Of a stretch of DNA of 64,000 bases, positions 40,868 through 49,823 are shown in pieces. A program made the position numbers and the translations under genes. The stretch is from WHSW01 sp963722175. Its GTDB lineage: Bacteria; Actinomycetota; Thermoleophilia; Solirubrobacterales; 70-9. Numbering within the stretch: the stretch's first letter is position 1; each line of letters starts with the position of its first letter. The DNA lies in NCBI GenBank assembly GCA_963722175.1, contig CAVRKA010000004.1, positions 496,001 to 560,000 on the forward strand, written 5' to 3'. Under the pieces are notes generated by a model. The model saw only the letters and a list, made by a program, of their open reading frames with translations, was not told the origin of the DNA and searched no databases.

Positions 40868-41695
40868 ATGACCGGCTTGGCGCTGATCGAGCGGCTGGCT
40901 CATTCGCCGGAGCCGGTGACCGCCGTCTACGGGATCGTCGGCGGCTCCAAACGCCATTCGCTCGCCCCGAGCGTCTTCAACTCGGGCTTTCGCGAACTCG
41001 AGCTGCCGGCGGTCTACCTGTCCTTCTTTCCCGCCGACTTCCACTTGTTCTGGCGCGAGACCGTGCCGAGCCTTGGGGTGCCCTTGCGGGGGCTGACCGT
41101 CGTCCGGCCGCACAAGGAAGCGGCGCTCACGGTCGCCGCGACCACGGGCGGACGGGCGGAGCGCGCCGGGGCCGCGAACTGCCTGATCGCCGAACCCGGC
41201 GGCTGGCACGCCGCGAACACGAGCGGGCTGATCGACCTGCTGGCGGCCGAGGGAATTCACCCGCGCGGCCTGGCGACGGCGGTCGTCGGCTGCGGCGGGT
41301 CCGGGCGCTCGATCGCCGCCGAGCTCAGCGCCCACGGGGCCGCCGTGGTGCTCGTCAACCGCGGTGAGCCGCGAGGACGGCTCGCCAGCCGCCTGCTCGG
41401 CCTCCCCTGGGTGCCGCTCAGCGAGTTCAGCGCCCGGGGTTTCGAGCTGGTCGTCAACGCGACGCCCCTCGCACGCGAGCTGCCGTTCGACCCGGCCGAG
41501 CTCGAGCCGGGCGCGGTGGTCGCCGATCTCGCCTACATCGCCGGCTCGACGACGGCGCTCGCGGCCGCCGCGCGGGAGCGCAACCTGGTGGCGATCGACG
41601 GGCGCAAGGTGCTCGCCGCGGAGACCGGCGCGCAGTTCCGGCTGATGACCGGAAAGCCGCTGCCGCCCGCCGCGGTTAGGGTCGCGCTCGGATGA
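40868..41695 (+). CDS. Shikimate dehydrogenase-like protein lacking the catalytic Asp
   Basis: The 275-residue protein has the AroE fold: an N-terminal substrate domain with YGIVGGSKRHSLAPSVFN and VVRPHKEAALT (the catalytic Lys of PHKE is kept) and a Rossmann domain with AVVGCGGSGRSIAAELSAHG. The NTDG motif with the catalytic Asp is NTSG here, so shikimate dehydrogenase activity is doubtful. It could act on another substrate. It lies five bases after the fusion gene and overlaps the next gene by four bases, so it is probably in one operon. Confidence 0.78.
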   Translation: MTGLALIERLAHSPEPVTAVYGIVGGSKRHSLAPSVFNSGFRELELPAVYLSFFPADFHLFWRETVPSLGVPLRGLTVVRPHKEAALTVAATTGGRAERAGAANCLIAEPGGWHAANTSGLIDLLAAEGIHPRGLATAVVGCGGSGRSIAAELSAHGAAVVLVNRGEPRGRLASRLLGLPWVPLSEFSARGFELVVNATPLARELPFDPAELEPGAVVADLAYIAGSTTALAAAARERNLVAIDGRKVLAAETGAQFRLMTGKPLPPAAVRVALG

Positions 41696-42108
41696 GCGCC
41701 GATCGCGACAGCCTCAGGCTCGACGATCGCCCTCCCGCGTCGCCGCCGGAAGAGCTCGACCTCGGCGGGCTCGCCGGCGGCTGGCTGAACACCGACGGCG
41801 GCGCGTCGGGCGGGGTGCTGCGATTCGAGCTCGCCGAGCGCGACGGCGGGCTGTTCGCGCGCGCGACCGCGGTCGGGGGCTACGAGTGGGACGAGGTCGA
41901 GGCGCTGCCGTTCGCGCCCACGGTCGCCGACGGTCACGCCTGGGCGTTCAACTGCCGGTTCGAGTTTCCCGGCGGGGTCGCGACGGACGTCTCCGCCTAC
42001 AACAAGCAGGGGATCCTGGTCGCCGCGATCTTCACCAGCTTCGACGACGACAGCCCACGGGCCGACTACTGGACGCGCGAGTTCTTCCATCGCGAGGGGC
42101 GCCGGTGA
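41692..42108 (+). CDS. Small beta-barrel-like protein, paralogue 1
   Basis: The 138-residue protein has a proline-rich N terminus, then LDLGGLAGGWLNTDG, FEFPGGVATDVSAYNKQG and SPRADYWTREFFHR. Its pattern matches the product of the next gene (IDLGPLVGTWVVF, SARSNYFTRELFYR), so this is a tandem duplication. The fold looks like a small all-beta barrel, of unknown function. TAGGGT ends nine bases before the ATG inside the preceding gene. Coupled to both neighbours by four-base overlaps. Confidence 0.65.
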   Translation: MSADRDSLRLDDRPPASPPEELDLGGLAGGWLNTDGGASGGVLRFELAERDGGLFARATAVGGYEWDEVEALPFAPTVADGHAWAFNCRFEFPGGVATDVSAYNKQGILVAAIFTSFDDDSPRADYWTREFFHREGRR

Positions 42109-42518
42109 GCACGGCGGAGGCGACACGGGCGCGCGAGCGGCCCGAGCGGGCGCCCGCCGAGCGGCCCGAGATCGACCTCGGGCCGCTGGTCGGAACCTGG
42201 GTGGTGTTCGAGTCCGGGACGACCGGGATCACCCGGGTCGAGATCGCGGCCGACGGCGGCGAGGCCACCGCCCGCGTGTACGGCTCCGCCGACGACGGGG
42301 AGGCGGAGTGGGGCGGACAGCCGGCCGCGGTCTTCGCCGACGACGTCGCCGGCGCCGACGCCTGGGCGTTCCGCGCCGCCTACGACCACGGCTGGCAGCG
42401 CGTGCAGCTGTTCGGCTATCTGAACCGTGGCGTGCTGGCGGTCGACGCCGGCACCACCTTCACCGACGGCAGCGCCCGCTCGAACTACTTCACCCGGGAG
42501 CTCTTCTACCGGCTGTGA
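42105..42518 (+). CDS. Small beta-barrel-like protein, paralogue 2
   Basis: The 137-residue product shares LGPLVGTWVVFESG, FRAAYDHGWQRVQLFGYLNRG and the terminal TDGSARSNYFTRELFYRL with relatives that I recall as small beta-barrel proteins of unknown function. It follows paralogue 1 with a GTGA overlap and leads into the acyl-CoA dehydrogenase by a TGATG overlap. The pair is likely to act with the downstream enzymes. Confidence 0.65.
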   Translation: MSTAEATRARERPERAPAERPEIDLGPLVGTWVVFESGTTGITRVEIAADGGEATARVYGSADDGEAEWGGQPAAVFADDVAGADAWAFRAAYDHGWQRVQLFGYLNRGVLAVDAGTTFTDGSARSNYFTRELFYRL

Positions 42519-43768
42519 TGGCGATGAGTGAGGCCGCCAAAGGAGCGGATACGGCGGGCCACGGCTCCACCGCCGGCCTCTTGCTCGAGCTCAGCGACGA
42601 GTCCCGGGCCGCGGTTGACCGCGTTGGTGAGCTGGCCCGCGAGCGGTTCGCCGCCCGCGCCGACGGGTACGACCGGACCGCGAGCTTCCCCGAGGAGGAC
42701 TTCGCCGATCTGTTCGAGGCCGGCCTGCTCGCCCCGACGGTGCCGGTCGATCGAGGCGGGCTCGGGCTCGGGCCGGTGCGCGGCGACGCCCTCGGGCTCT
42801 GGCTGATGACCAAGGAGCTGGCGAAGGCCGACCTGTCGCTGGCTCGCTGCTGGGAGGGACACGCGAACTCGCTCGTGCTCGTGGACGCGCTCGGCACCGG
42901 CGCGCAGCGCGAGCGCTGGTTCGAGGGCGTGGTCGAGCGAGGCGAGAAGTGGGTCGCGTGGAGCGGCGAGCCGCAGGCCAGAAAGCCGGGCGAGCAGCGC
43001 GCGTTCGGGACCGAGGTCGAGCGGGCGGCCGAGGGCTGGACCGTGAGCGGGACGAAGGCGTTCGCGACCAGCGCCACCGGCGCCGACTGGGCGATCCTGC
43101 TCGTCGACCCCGCCGGGCCCGGCGGCGCCCGCCACGCCGACGTGGGCGACGGTTTGTTGATGCTCGCCTGCCCGCTCGCCGACCCGACGGTCAGCGTCGA
43201 CGGCTCCTGGTGGGACCCGGTCGGGATGCGGGCCACGGTCAGCCACAAGGTCGAGTTCGACCGCACCTTCATCCCCGACGTCGACGTGATCGGCGAGCCG
43301 GGCAGCTACCTGCGCGACGGCTGGCAGACGGCGTTCATCCCTCACTACGCGGCGAGCTTCCTGGGCGCGGCCGAGGCGGCGTACGAGTACGCGCTCGAAT
43401 ACCTGGTCCATCAGGGCAAGGGCGGCGACCCGTACGTCCAGCAGCGGGTCGGCGAGATGCTGGTCGACGTCCAGTCGGCGCATCTGTGGCTGCGGTACGT
43501 GGCCGACCTCTGGGATCGGGGCGAGCGCGCCGAGGCGCAGCTCGCCGGCAGCCGCGCCCGCCACGTGATCGAGCACCTCGCCGAGCGGACGGTCCATCAC
43601 TGCATCCGCGCCTGCGGCGCCCGCTCGCTGGTCCGGCCGAGCCCGATCGAGCGGATCCTTCGCGACCTGACCTTCTACCTCCGCCACGACAACGACGACC
43701 ACATCCTGGCGACGATCGGCCGGGCCGCCCTCGGCGAGGCCCACGATCCGTCGTTCTACAAACCCTGA
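42518..43768 (+). CDS. Acyl-CoA dehydrogenase family protein
   Basis: This 416-residue flavoprotein has the acyl-CoA dehydrogenase layout: an N-terminal helical domain (LLAPTVPVDRGGLGLG), a middle domain with WVAWSGEPQ and VSGTKAFATSATGADWAI, and a C-terminal helical domain containing TAFIPHYAASFLGAAEAAYE. It is like the broad family of oxidoreductases used for beta-oxidation and for tailoring steps. The catalytic Glu position is not evident from eye comparison. It sits between the small paralogues and a P450, which suggests a tailoring pathway. Confidence 0.83.
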   Translation: MAMSEAAKGADTAGHGSTAGLLLELSDESRAAVDRVGELARERFAARADGYDRTASFPEEDFADLFEAGLLAPTVPVDRGGLGLGPVRGDALGLWLMTKELAKADLSLARCWEGHANSLVLVDALGTGAQRERWFEGVVERGEKWVAWSGEPQARKPGEQRAFGTEVERAAEGWTVSGTKAFATSATGADWAILLVDPAGPGGARHADVGDGLLMLACPLADPTVSVDGSWWDPVGMRATVSHKVEFDRTFIPDVDVIGEPGSYLRDGWQTAFIPHYAASFLGAAEAAYEYALEYLVHQGKGGDPYVQQRVGEMLVDVQSAHLWLRYVADLWDRGERAEAQLAGSRARHVIEHLAERTVHHCIRACGARSLVRPSPIERILRDLTFYLRHDNDDHILATIGRAALGEAHDPSFYKP

Positions 43769-45109
43769 GTGAGCACTACCGACGCGATGCCCAGGTCCGA
43801 CCCCGGGCCGCCGCCCGGGCCGCCGCTGCCGGCGCTGGTGCAGACGCTGGGCCTGCTCGCCTGCCGGGCCCCGTACCTGAGGGCCTGCCGGCGCCGCTAC
43901 GGCGAAGTCGTCTCGCTGCGGACCCTGTTCGGGCCGCGGTTCGTGATCGTCTTCGATCCGGCGGTCGTCGCCGAGCTGTTCCGCGCCCCACCCGAGCGCG
44001 CCTGCGCCGGAGCCGCGAACGCCGCGTCCGAGCCCCTGCATGGAAGCTCCTCGCTGTTGCTGCTCGACGGCGTCGAGCACCTGCGCCAGCGGCGCCTGCT
44101 GTCGCCGCCGTTCCACGGCGAGCGGATGCGCGCCTACGAGCTGGTGATGCGCGACGCCGCCGATCGCGCGATCGACTCGTGGCCGGTCGGCGAGCCGTTC
44201 GCGCTCATGCCCTCGATGCACCGGCTGACCCTCGAGGTGATCATGCGCGCCGTGTTCGGGGTCGCCGACGATCGTGAGGGGGCCGAGCTCGAGCGCGGCG
44301 TGCGGGCGATGCTCGAGACCTCCGCCGGCCCTCGCTTCGAGCGCCATCGGCGCCTGGTGGGCGAGCTCGTCCACGCCGCGATCGCCCGTCGCCGCGCCGC
44401 GCCGGACCTCGAGCGCCGCACCGACGTGCTCTCGGCCCTGATCGTGACCGGGCGGGACGACCCGGCTCGCGCGATCAGCGACGCCGAGCTTCACGACGAG
44501 CTGATCACGCTCCTGGTCGCCGGCCACGAGACGACCGCGAACGCGCTCGGCTGGGCGCTCGAGCTGCTCACCGCCGACCGGCGGGTGTGCGAGCGGATCG
44601 CAGCGACCCTCGCCGAGGGCGATCCCACCTACCTGGACGCTGCGGTCAGAGAGACGCTGCGGCTGCGCCCGGTGGTCACCGGGCTCGGCCGCCTTGTGCG
44701 CGAGGGCCCATTGCGGGTCGGCGAATACGAGGTGGCGCCGGGGATCGAGGTGACGCCGTCGATCGAGACGATCCACGCCGACCCGGCCAGCTACCCGGAC
44801 CCGGCGGCCTTCCGCCCCGAGCGCTTCCTCAACGGGAACCAGGCCGCGTCGGACACCTGGCTCCCGTTCGGCGGCGGGACGCGACGGTGCCTCGGCGCCA
44901 GCTTTGCGTCGTTCGAGATGCGGGTCGTGCTCGCTCGGGTGGTCGAGCGGACGCGGCTGGGACCCGCCGGCCGCTCGGGGCCGCGGCGGCGCCGGGGGAT
45001 CACGCCTCCGACCCGGCCGGCCTTCGCCCGGGCGCTGCGCCGCGGCCGGCGTGCGGTCCCGTGGCGGGGTGCGCGCGTGATCCAACCCGCGCCGCCGAAA
45101 CCGGCATGA
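43769..45109 (+). CDS. Cytochrome P450
   Basis: The 446-residue haem monooxygenase has the I-helix AGHETTANALGWALE, the K-helix ETLRLRP (ExxR) and the haem-binding FGGGTRRCLGASFASFE with the Cys ligand. It needs external electron donors: the 7Fe ferredoxin at 50785 could be a partner, which is inference. GTG at 43769 directly follows the dehydrogenase stop. The C terminus is basic and Arg-rich, longer than usual. Confidence 0.9.
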   Translation: MSTTDAMPRSDPGPPPGPPLPALVQTLGLLACRAPYLRACRRRYGEVVSLRTLFGPRFVIVFDPAVVAELFRAPPERACAGAANAASEPLHGSSSLLLLDGVEHLRQRRLLSPPFHGERMRAYELVMRDAADRAIDSWPVGEPFALMPSMHRLTLEVIMRAVFGVADDREGAELERGVRAMLETSAGPRFERHRRLVGELVHAAIARRRAAPDLERRTDVLSALIVTGRDDPARAISDAELHDELITLLVAGHETTANALGWALELLTADRRVCERIAATLAEGDPTYLDAAVRETLRLRPVVTGLGRLVREGPLRVGEYEVAPGIEVTPSIETIHADPASYPDPAAFRPERFLNGNQAASDTWLPFGGGTRRCLGASFASFEMRVVLARVVERTRLGPAGRSGPRRRRGITPPTRPAFARALRRGRRAVPWRGARVIQPAPPKPA

Positions 45110-45121
45110 TCTGCGACCGGA

Positions 45122-46078
45122 ATGAGGCATCTGGTGGGCAAATCCGGATCCCGGCGGGTCCTCGCGGCATCCCTGATCGCGGTCGCGGTCGGTGTCGTCT
45201 CGGTGCCTGCGGTCAGCTCCGGCGACCACGCGGGACCGATCGTCCCTGGCCCGGCGACCTTCCCCCAGAAGCTCGATCGGATCCTCTCGGCACGCGTGCA
45301 CCACACGCGCCTGTCGGTGGTGCGGAACACGAACGCGCGCCGAATCGGCCGCTCGCTCGCCGGCCTGCACCCGACCTGGGTCACCGGGATGATCCGCTAC
45401 GCGAAGGGCCAGCATCCGATCCGCGCCGAGGTCCGGGCGTGGCGCGAGATCACACGCATCGTCCGGACCGCGAACCCGCACGCCGGGTTTGACGTCACCC
45501 TGAACGCGAAGCAGTACCGCGACGGCGGCGAGATCCTGCGGATGATGCACCGCGTCCGGTCGAAGCTGAACAACGACGGCTGGTTCTTCGACTTCTACTC
45601 GAAGGCCTACCGCAAGCGCCCGCGGATGATCCGGGCGGCGATCGCCGCCGCCCACGCTCACGGCGAGTGGGTCGGCGGAAACGTCTTCGGCCTCAGGAAG
45701 AAGCGGCGCAAGGTGCCGATGCGCTCGGACTTCCTCTCGGTCCAGGACTTCCGCCTGCGGCTCAACCTCCCGGCGGTCCGCAGGCTCGGTCGCAGGATTC
45801 CGGTCGTCTACCACCTCAACAACGACCCCGGCCGCAAGAGCAGCGGCGGCTGCCACTTCATCAGGAATCTGACCACCCAGGGGCGGCGCCAGCTGATCCA
45901 GCGCCGCGCCGCTCAGCAGGCCAAGTACCGGTTCCGCGTCTCCTACCCGGCGCTGTTCCCCGAGTGCATCCGCAGCCGGCCCGGTCCCGGGCACGGCACC
46001 TTCCTCTACTCCTACAACGCGTTCCGCGATCCGCCGATGGGCCGCACGATCATGCGCCTGCTCAACCGCTACGACTGA
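45122..46078 (+). CDS. Secreted hypothetical protein, possible TIM-barrel hydrolase
   Basis: The 318-residue product has a signal peptide (LAASLIAVAVGVVSVPAVSS) and a basic body with NPHAGFDVTLNAKQYRDGGE, FDFYSKAYRKRPRMIRAAIA and AHAHGEWVGGNVFGL, ending in GTFLYSYNAFRDPP. The alternation of strands and helices suggests an alpha/beta barrel, but no catalytic motif is clear. I do not recognise the family. It follows the P450 by 12 bases and may be in the same transcript. Confidence 0.6.
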   Translation: MRHLVGKSGSRRVLAASLIAVAVGVVSVPAVSSGDHAGPIVPGPATFPQKLDRILSARVHHTRLSVVRNTNARRIGRSLAGLHPTWVTGMIRYAKGQHPIRAEVRAWREITRIVRTANPHAGFDVTLNAKQYRDGGEILRMMHRVRSKLNNDGWFFDFYSKAYRKRPRMIRAAIAAAHAHGEWVGGNVFGLRKKRRKVPMRSDFLSVQDFRLRLNLPAVRRLGRRIPVVYHLNNDPGRKSSGGCHFIRNLTTQGRRQLIQRRAAQQAKYRFRVSYPALFPECIRSRPGPGHGTFLYSYNAFRDPPMGRTIMRLLNRYD

Positions 46079-46106
46079 GCCCGCTCGCCGGGCGTAGAGT
46101 GGTCCC

Positions 46107-46346
46107 GTGACCGAAACCGAAGCGCGAGATGCCTGCGCCCGCTTGGCGAGCGAGCATCCGGATCACGAGACGCACCGATGGCAGCCGCGCCAGGAGCCCG
46201 ACGGTTCGTGGTCGGTGATCAAGATCGCCCTGCCGCCGACTCAGCCGTCGACGCCCGAGACACGGGCGGAGCAGAGGCCGCCGACGGCGGACGATCCGCG
46301 GACCAGCGCGATGCAGAACCTCGGGCCCAACGTCGGACCGGTCTAG
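46107..46346 (+). CDS. Small hypothetical protein (79 aa)
   Basis: The 79-residue protein begins TEARDACARLASEHPDHETH and continues RWQPRQEPDGSWSVIKIALP, a compact alpha-beta domain, with a Pro/Thr-rich tail. TAGAGT six bases before the GTG suggests a leaderless transcript. Similar small actinobacterial proteins exist but none is characterised. It is convergent with the MFS gene at 46350. Confidence 0.55.
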   Translation: MTETEARDACARLASEHPDHETHRWQPRQEPDGSWSVIKIALPPTQPSTPETRAEQRPPTADDPRTSAMQNLGPNVGPV

Positions 46347-46349
46347 TAC

Positions 46350-47916
46350 CTACGCCTCCGGCCGGATCTGGCCCTCGACGGGGATCTCCGCCGGCTCGGG
46401 GGCGCGCAGCCGCGGGATGATCCTGTAGGCGACCGCGGCGCCGGCGACCGCGACCAGGGCCGAGAGCTTCAGGGTCGACGCGAAAGCGGCATCGAAGACG
46501 TCGCGGGCGTCGTCCTGTAGCTGGGCGGCCTCCTGGCTCGAGAGGCCCTGGAGCGCCTCCTCGCCCGTCCTGCCGCCGGCGAGCAGGTTGTGCAGGTGGG
46601 TCTCGTCGACCGCGCTCAGGTTCCCGCTCGCCTCCTCCGAGTGGAGCTTCGAGGCCTCCAGGGTCGCAAGCGTCGAGCCCATCACCGCAAGGCCGATCGT
46701 GCCGCCGACCAGGCGGGCGGTGTTGTAGACGCCCGACACCATGCCGCGGTTGAGCGCCGTCGCGCTGGCCATGATGGCGGCGGTCATCGAGGGCAGGGCG
46801 ACCGCCCCGCCGAAGCCGAAGATCACCATCCCCGGCAACAACGGCAGGTACTGGCTGCCGGTGGTCGCCCCGACCCCGACCAGGAAGACGCCGATCCCGG
46901 CGGCGAACATCCCGGCCGTGACCAGGGACCGGGCGGCGATCCAGCCCAGCATCCAGCCCGCGAGCAGCGAGCCGGCGAACATCGGGATCGTCATCGGCAG
47001 CAGCAGGGCGCCGGTCGCCAGCGCCGAGTAGCCGAGCACGGTCTGGAGGTAGATCGCGAGCAGGACCGAGAGCCCCGTGAGCACGAAGGGGACGCAGAAG
47101 GCGACGAAGTTCGCCCCCAGCATCGGGCCGCGGAGGATCGCCGGGTCGACCAGCGGGTCGGGCTCGCGGGCCTCGATCCGCAGCCAGGCGTAGAGGACGA
47201 CCCCTCCCCCGGCCAGGAGCCCGATCGTCGCCACCGATCCCCAGCCCAGCGACGGTGCCTCCATCAGCCCGACCGTGAGCGCGGTCATCCCGATCGCGAG
47301 GGTGACCAATCCGGGGATGTCGAGGCCGGGCGGATGCTCGAGCGCGGCGCTCGGGGACGTACCGCAGGACGATCACGAGGACCAACACCGAGATCGGCAC
47401 GTTGATGAAGAAGATCCAGCGCCAGCCGGCGAGCGTGATCAACAGGCCGCCGACCAGGGCACCGATCGAGACGCCGATGCTGCCGACCCCGGTGAGCACT
47501 CCCATCGGCCGGCCGAGCGACCGGCCCGCGAAGGCGTCGGTGACCATCGCCACGTTGCCCGGGGTCATGATCGCCGCTCCCAGGCCCTGCATCGCGCGGG
47601 CGCAGATCAGGACGCCGGTCGAGGGCGCCAGCCCGGAGAGCATCGAGCCGGTGATGAAGATCACGACCCCGGCCAGGAACACCCGCCGGCGGCCGAGCAG
47701 GTCGCCCGCGCGCCCGCCGGCGATCGCGAAGGTGCCCATCGTCAGCAGGTAGGCGTTGACGATCCACTGCTGCGAGACGTCGGAGGCGTCGAGCTCCTGC
47801 TGGATGGTCGGCAGGGCGACGCGGACGATCGAGACGTCGATCGTCATCATCCCGAGCGCCAGCGTCGCGGCGGCCAGCACCCACCAGCGCCGCGTCTCGG
47901 AGGTCGCGGGCGGCAT
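46350..47916 (-). pseudogene. MFS transporter (DHA2-type drug:H+ antiporter) with a frameshift
   Basis: The gene starts at 47916 with ALGMMTIDVSIVRVALPTIQ, the family N terminus, and continues as 14-helix DHA2-type transporter sequence (ARAMQGLGAAIMTPGNVAM, WRWIFFINVPISVLVLVIVL). At about 47340-47360 the homology moves to another frame (GLVTLAIGMTALTVGLMEAP onward to 46350). One extra C in a CGCCGCG stretch would explain it. It may be a true lesion or an error. It follows the multicopper oxidase gene by 31 bases on the same strand. Confidence 0.78.
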
Positions 47917-47947
47917 TCGCGAAGGCTAGGTCAGGACGCGGCGGCGG

Positions 47948-49492
47948 CTACTTGACGACGCGGACGATGCCCATCATCCCGGCGTCCTCGTGGCCCAGGA
48001 CGTGGCAGTGGTACACGAACTTGCCGGTGAAGTCGACCGGCCGGGTGCGCATCGTGACGCTGCCGCCGGGCGGGATCGCGACGTCGTCGTCGTAGTTGAG
48101 CCCGTGGACACGCTGGCCGTTGATCTTCGTCATCTGGTAGTCGTTGATGTGGATGTGGAAGGTGTGCCAGAAGGTCGTCGTGTTGACGATCTTCCACTGC
48201 TCGATGTCGTTGAGATGCATCGTCTCGTCCGGGGTGAGGTCCGCATCGTTGAACTGCTCGCCGTTGATGTAGAAGTTCGGCAGGACCTGGCTGTAGACCA
48301 GCTTGTGGCGCTGGTCGACGTGGTCGTCGCGCAGATCCTCCAGGTCGGCGACGTGACGCGGCGTCTTCGGGTCGTTGACGGGATCACCCGCCGAGACGAC
48401 GGTGGCCAGGGTCTGCTGCGGCTGGGTGGCCGTCGGGGTCGGGTTGAACGGGAGGTTGAGGAGCTCGTAGTTGCCGGCGGTGCCGCCGCGGACCAGGACC
48501 TCGCGCCGTGACGAGGGCGCGATCGTCATCACCTGCTGGCGCTCCTTGTGGTCGACGTAGTTGCCGTCCCGGGCGAGGAGCTGGAAGGAGCTGCCGGTCA
48601 GCTGCAACTTCAGGAACGCGCCCGAGCTGGCGTTGTAGATCCGCCAGCGCTGCAGCTCGCCCGGCTCGATCGGGATCTCCGGGCTGAGCTCGCCGTTGAC
48701 GTAGAACTTCGCGGAAGTGCCGCCCGGGAACGGAAGGGTCTCGCCGGCCGGCCCGACCGCCGTCTCCTGGATCACCAGATCGCGGGTGCCGATGCTCGCG
48801 TACTCGGGGTCGTCGTCGAGGCCGCCCTGGACGATGATCGCGCCGGCCATCCCGGCGAAGACCTGGGGGTTGGTCTGGCCGTGCAGGTGCGGGTGGTACC
48901 AGTAGGCGCCCGGCGGGTGGTCGAGCGGCAGGTTGTACTGGTACTGGAAGTCGTCGGTGGGGAGGATCGTGCGGAAGACGTTGTCGCTCGGGACGTGCGG
49001 CGAGACGTGGAAGCCGTGCGTGTGGAGGTTCGTCTCGCCGGGATGCATACCGGTGTAGTTGGAGGCGACCAGGTCGTTCTGGACGTGGACGTTGACCGTG
49101 TCGCCCGGGCAGGCGACCCAGGTCGGGCCGGGGAACTGGCCGTTGTAGGAGGTCGTCATGATGCTCTTCCCGTTGATCCCGGTCGGCTGCAGCGCGGCGG
49201 TCAGGTCGACGTCGAGGACCCCGTTCTCGCTGAACAGGTAGTCGGGCTCCGGGAAGGAGTCGTGGATCATGTTGTCCCGGTTCGCGGGACAGGCACTGCG
49301 GCCGGCGGCCGCCTTGTACAGGTTCTGGTTGATGGTCTGCGAGGAGAGGTGGCGCCCGGAGTGGGCCTGCGCGACCTCCTCGCCGCCGAGCCCGAACGCG
49401 TGGTGAAGGCCCTCGTGGGGGACCGCCTGGTGGATGACGGGGACCGCAATCACCACGGCGAGGACGAGCCAAAGGGTCCGCCGTGTCCGCAC
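47948..49492 (-). CDS. Secreted multicopper oxidase
   Basis: The 514-residue protein has a signal anchor (TLWLVLAVVIAVPVIHQAV) and the cupredoxin copper motifs HTHGFHV, AYWYHPHLHGQ, WHTFHIHINDYQ and the C-terminal HCHVLGHEDAGMM with the type 1 copper Cys and axial Met. Three-domain CotA/bilirubin-oxidase-like enzymes of this kind oxidise phenols or metals extracellularly. The GTG at 49492 has GGGAGGT upstream. It and the MFS gene are probably an operon; copper handling or small-molecule oxidation is inferred. Confidence 0.9.
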   Translation of the reverse strand: MRTRRTLWLVLAVVIAVPVIHQAVPHEGLHHAFGLGGEEVAQAHSGRHLSSQTINQNLYKAAAGRSACPANRDNMIHDSFPEPDYLFSENGVLDVDLTAALQPTGINGKSIMTTSYNGQFPGPTWVACPGDTVNVHVQNDLVASNYTGMHPGETNLHTHGFHVSPHVPSDNVFRTILPTDDFQYQYNLPLDHPPGAYWYHPHLHGQTNPQVFAGMAGAIIVQGGLDDDPEYASIGTRDLVIQETAVGPAGETLPFPGGTSAKFYVNGELSPEIPIEPGELQRWRIYNASSGAFLKLQLTGSSFQLLARDGNYVDHKERQQVMTIAPSSRREVLVRGGTAGNYELLNLPFNPTPTATQPQQTLATVVSAGDPVNDPKTPRHVADLEDLRDDHVDQRHKLVYSQVLPNFYINGEQFNDADLTPDETMHLNDIEQWKIVNTTTFWHTFHIHINDYQMTKINGQRVHGLNYDDDVAIPPGGSVTMRTRPVDFTGKFVYHCHVLGHEDAGMMGIVRVVK

Positions 49493-49544
49493 GCTACCTC
49501 CCTGTGCTTCGGCTCGGTCCGATCGCGCGACTATATACACGCCT

Positions 49545-49823
49545 ATGGAGGGAAAGAACGAGTCCGAGATCGAGATCGTCGTCCGCGAATCCGGCCCCTA
49601 TCGGGTCTACGGCCCGGCGCGCGTCGTCGACGCGGACGGCAACCCCTACGACCTCGACCGCAAGCGCATCAACGGCGAGTTCGTCGCGCTTTGCCGCTGC
49701 GGCGGCTCGAGCACGAAGCCGTTTTGCGACGGCACCCACAAGCGCAACGGCTTCGAGGCCTGCGAGCGGGTCTCGGATCCCGAATGGAAGACCGGGCCGG
49801 GGAACCCCGACTACCGGACCTAG
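49545..49823 (+). CDS. CDGSH iron-sulfur domain protein
   Basis: The 92-residue product has the CDGSH motif CRCGGSSTKPFCDGTHKRNGF, whose three Cys and one His bind a [2Fe-2S] cluster. An N-terminal segment (IVVRESGPYRVYGPARVVDA) is typical of bacterial members. The role is probably redox or cluster transfer. TATATA seven bases before the ATG suggests a leaderless start. It is divergent from the multicopper oxidase, with 52 bases between the starts, and overlaps the end of the convergent SDR gene by four bases. Confidence 0.88.
   Translation: MEGKNESEIEIVVRESGPYRVYGPARVVDADGNPYDLDRKRINGEFVALCRCGGSSTKPFCDGTHKRNGFEACERVSDPEWKTGPGNPDYRT

Noticed and set aside
40868..41695. Assignment as a standard shikimate dehydrogenase aroE
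   Set aside because: The NTDG Asp is replaced by Ser, so the gene symbol was left empty.
42506..45994. A minus-strand open frame of 1162 codons opposite the acyl-CoA dehydrogenase and P450 genes
   Set aside because: It is antisense to well-supported genes, has Asp/Arg/Gly-rich composition without recognisable motifs, and is explained by the GC-rich third position of the real genes.
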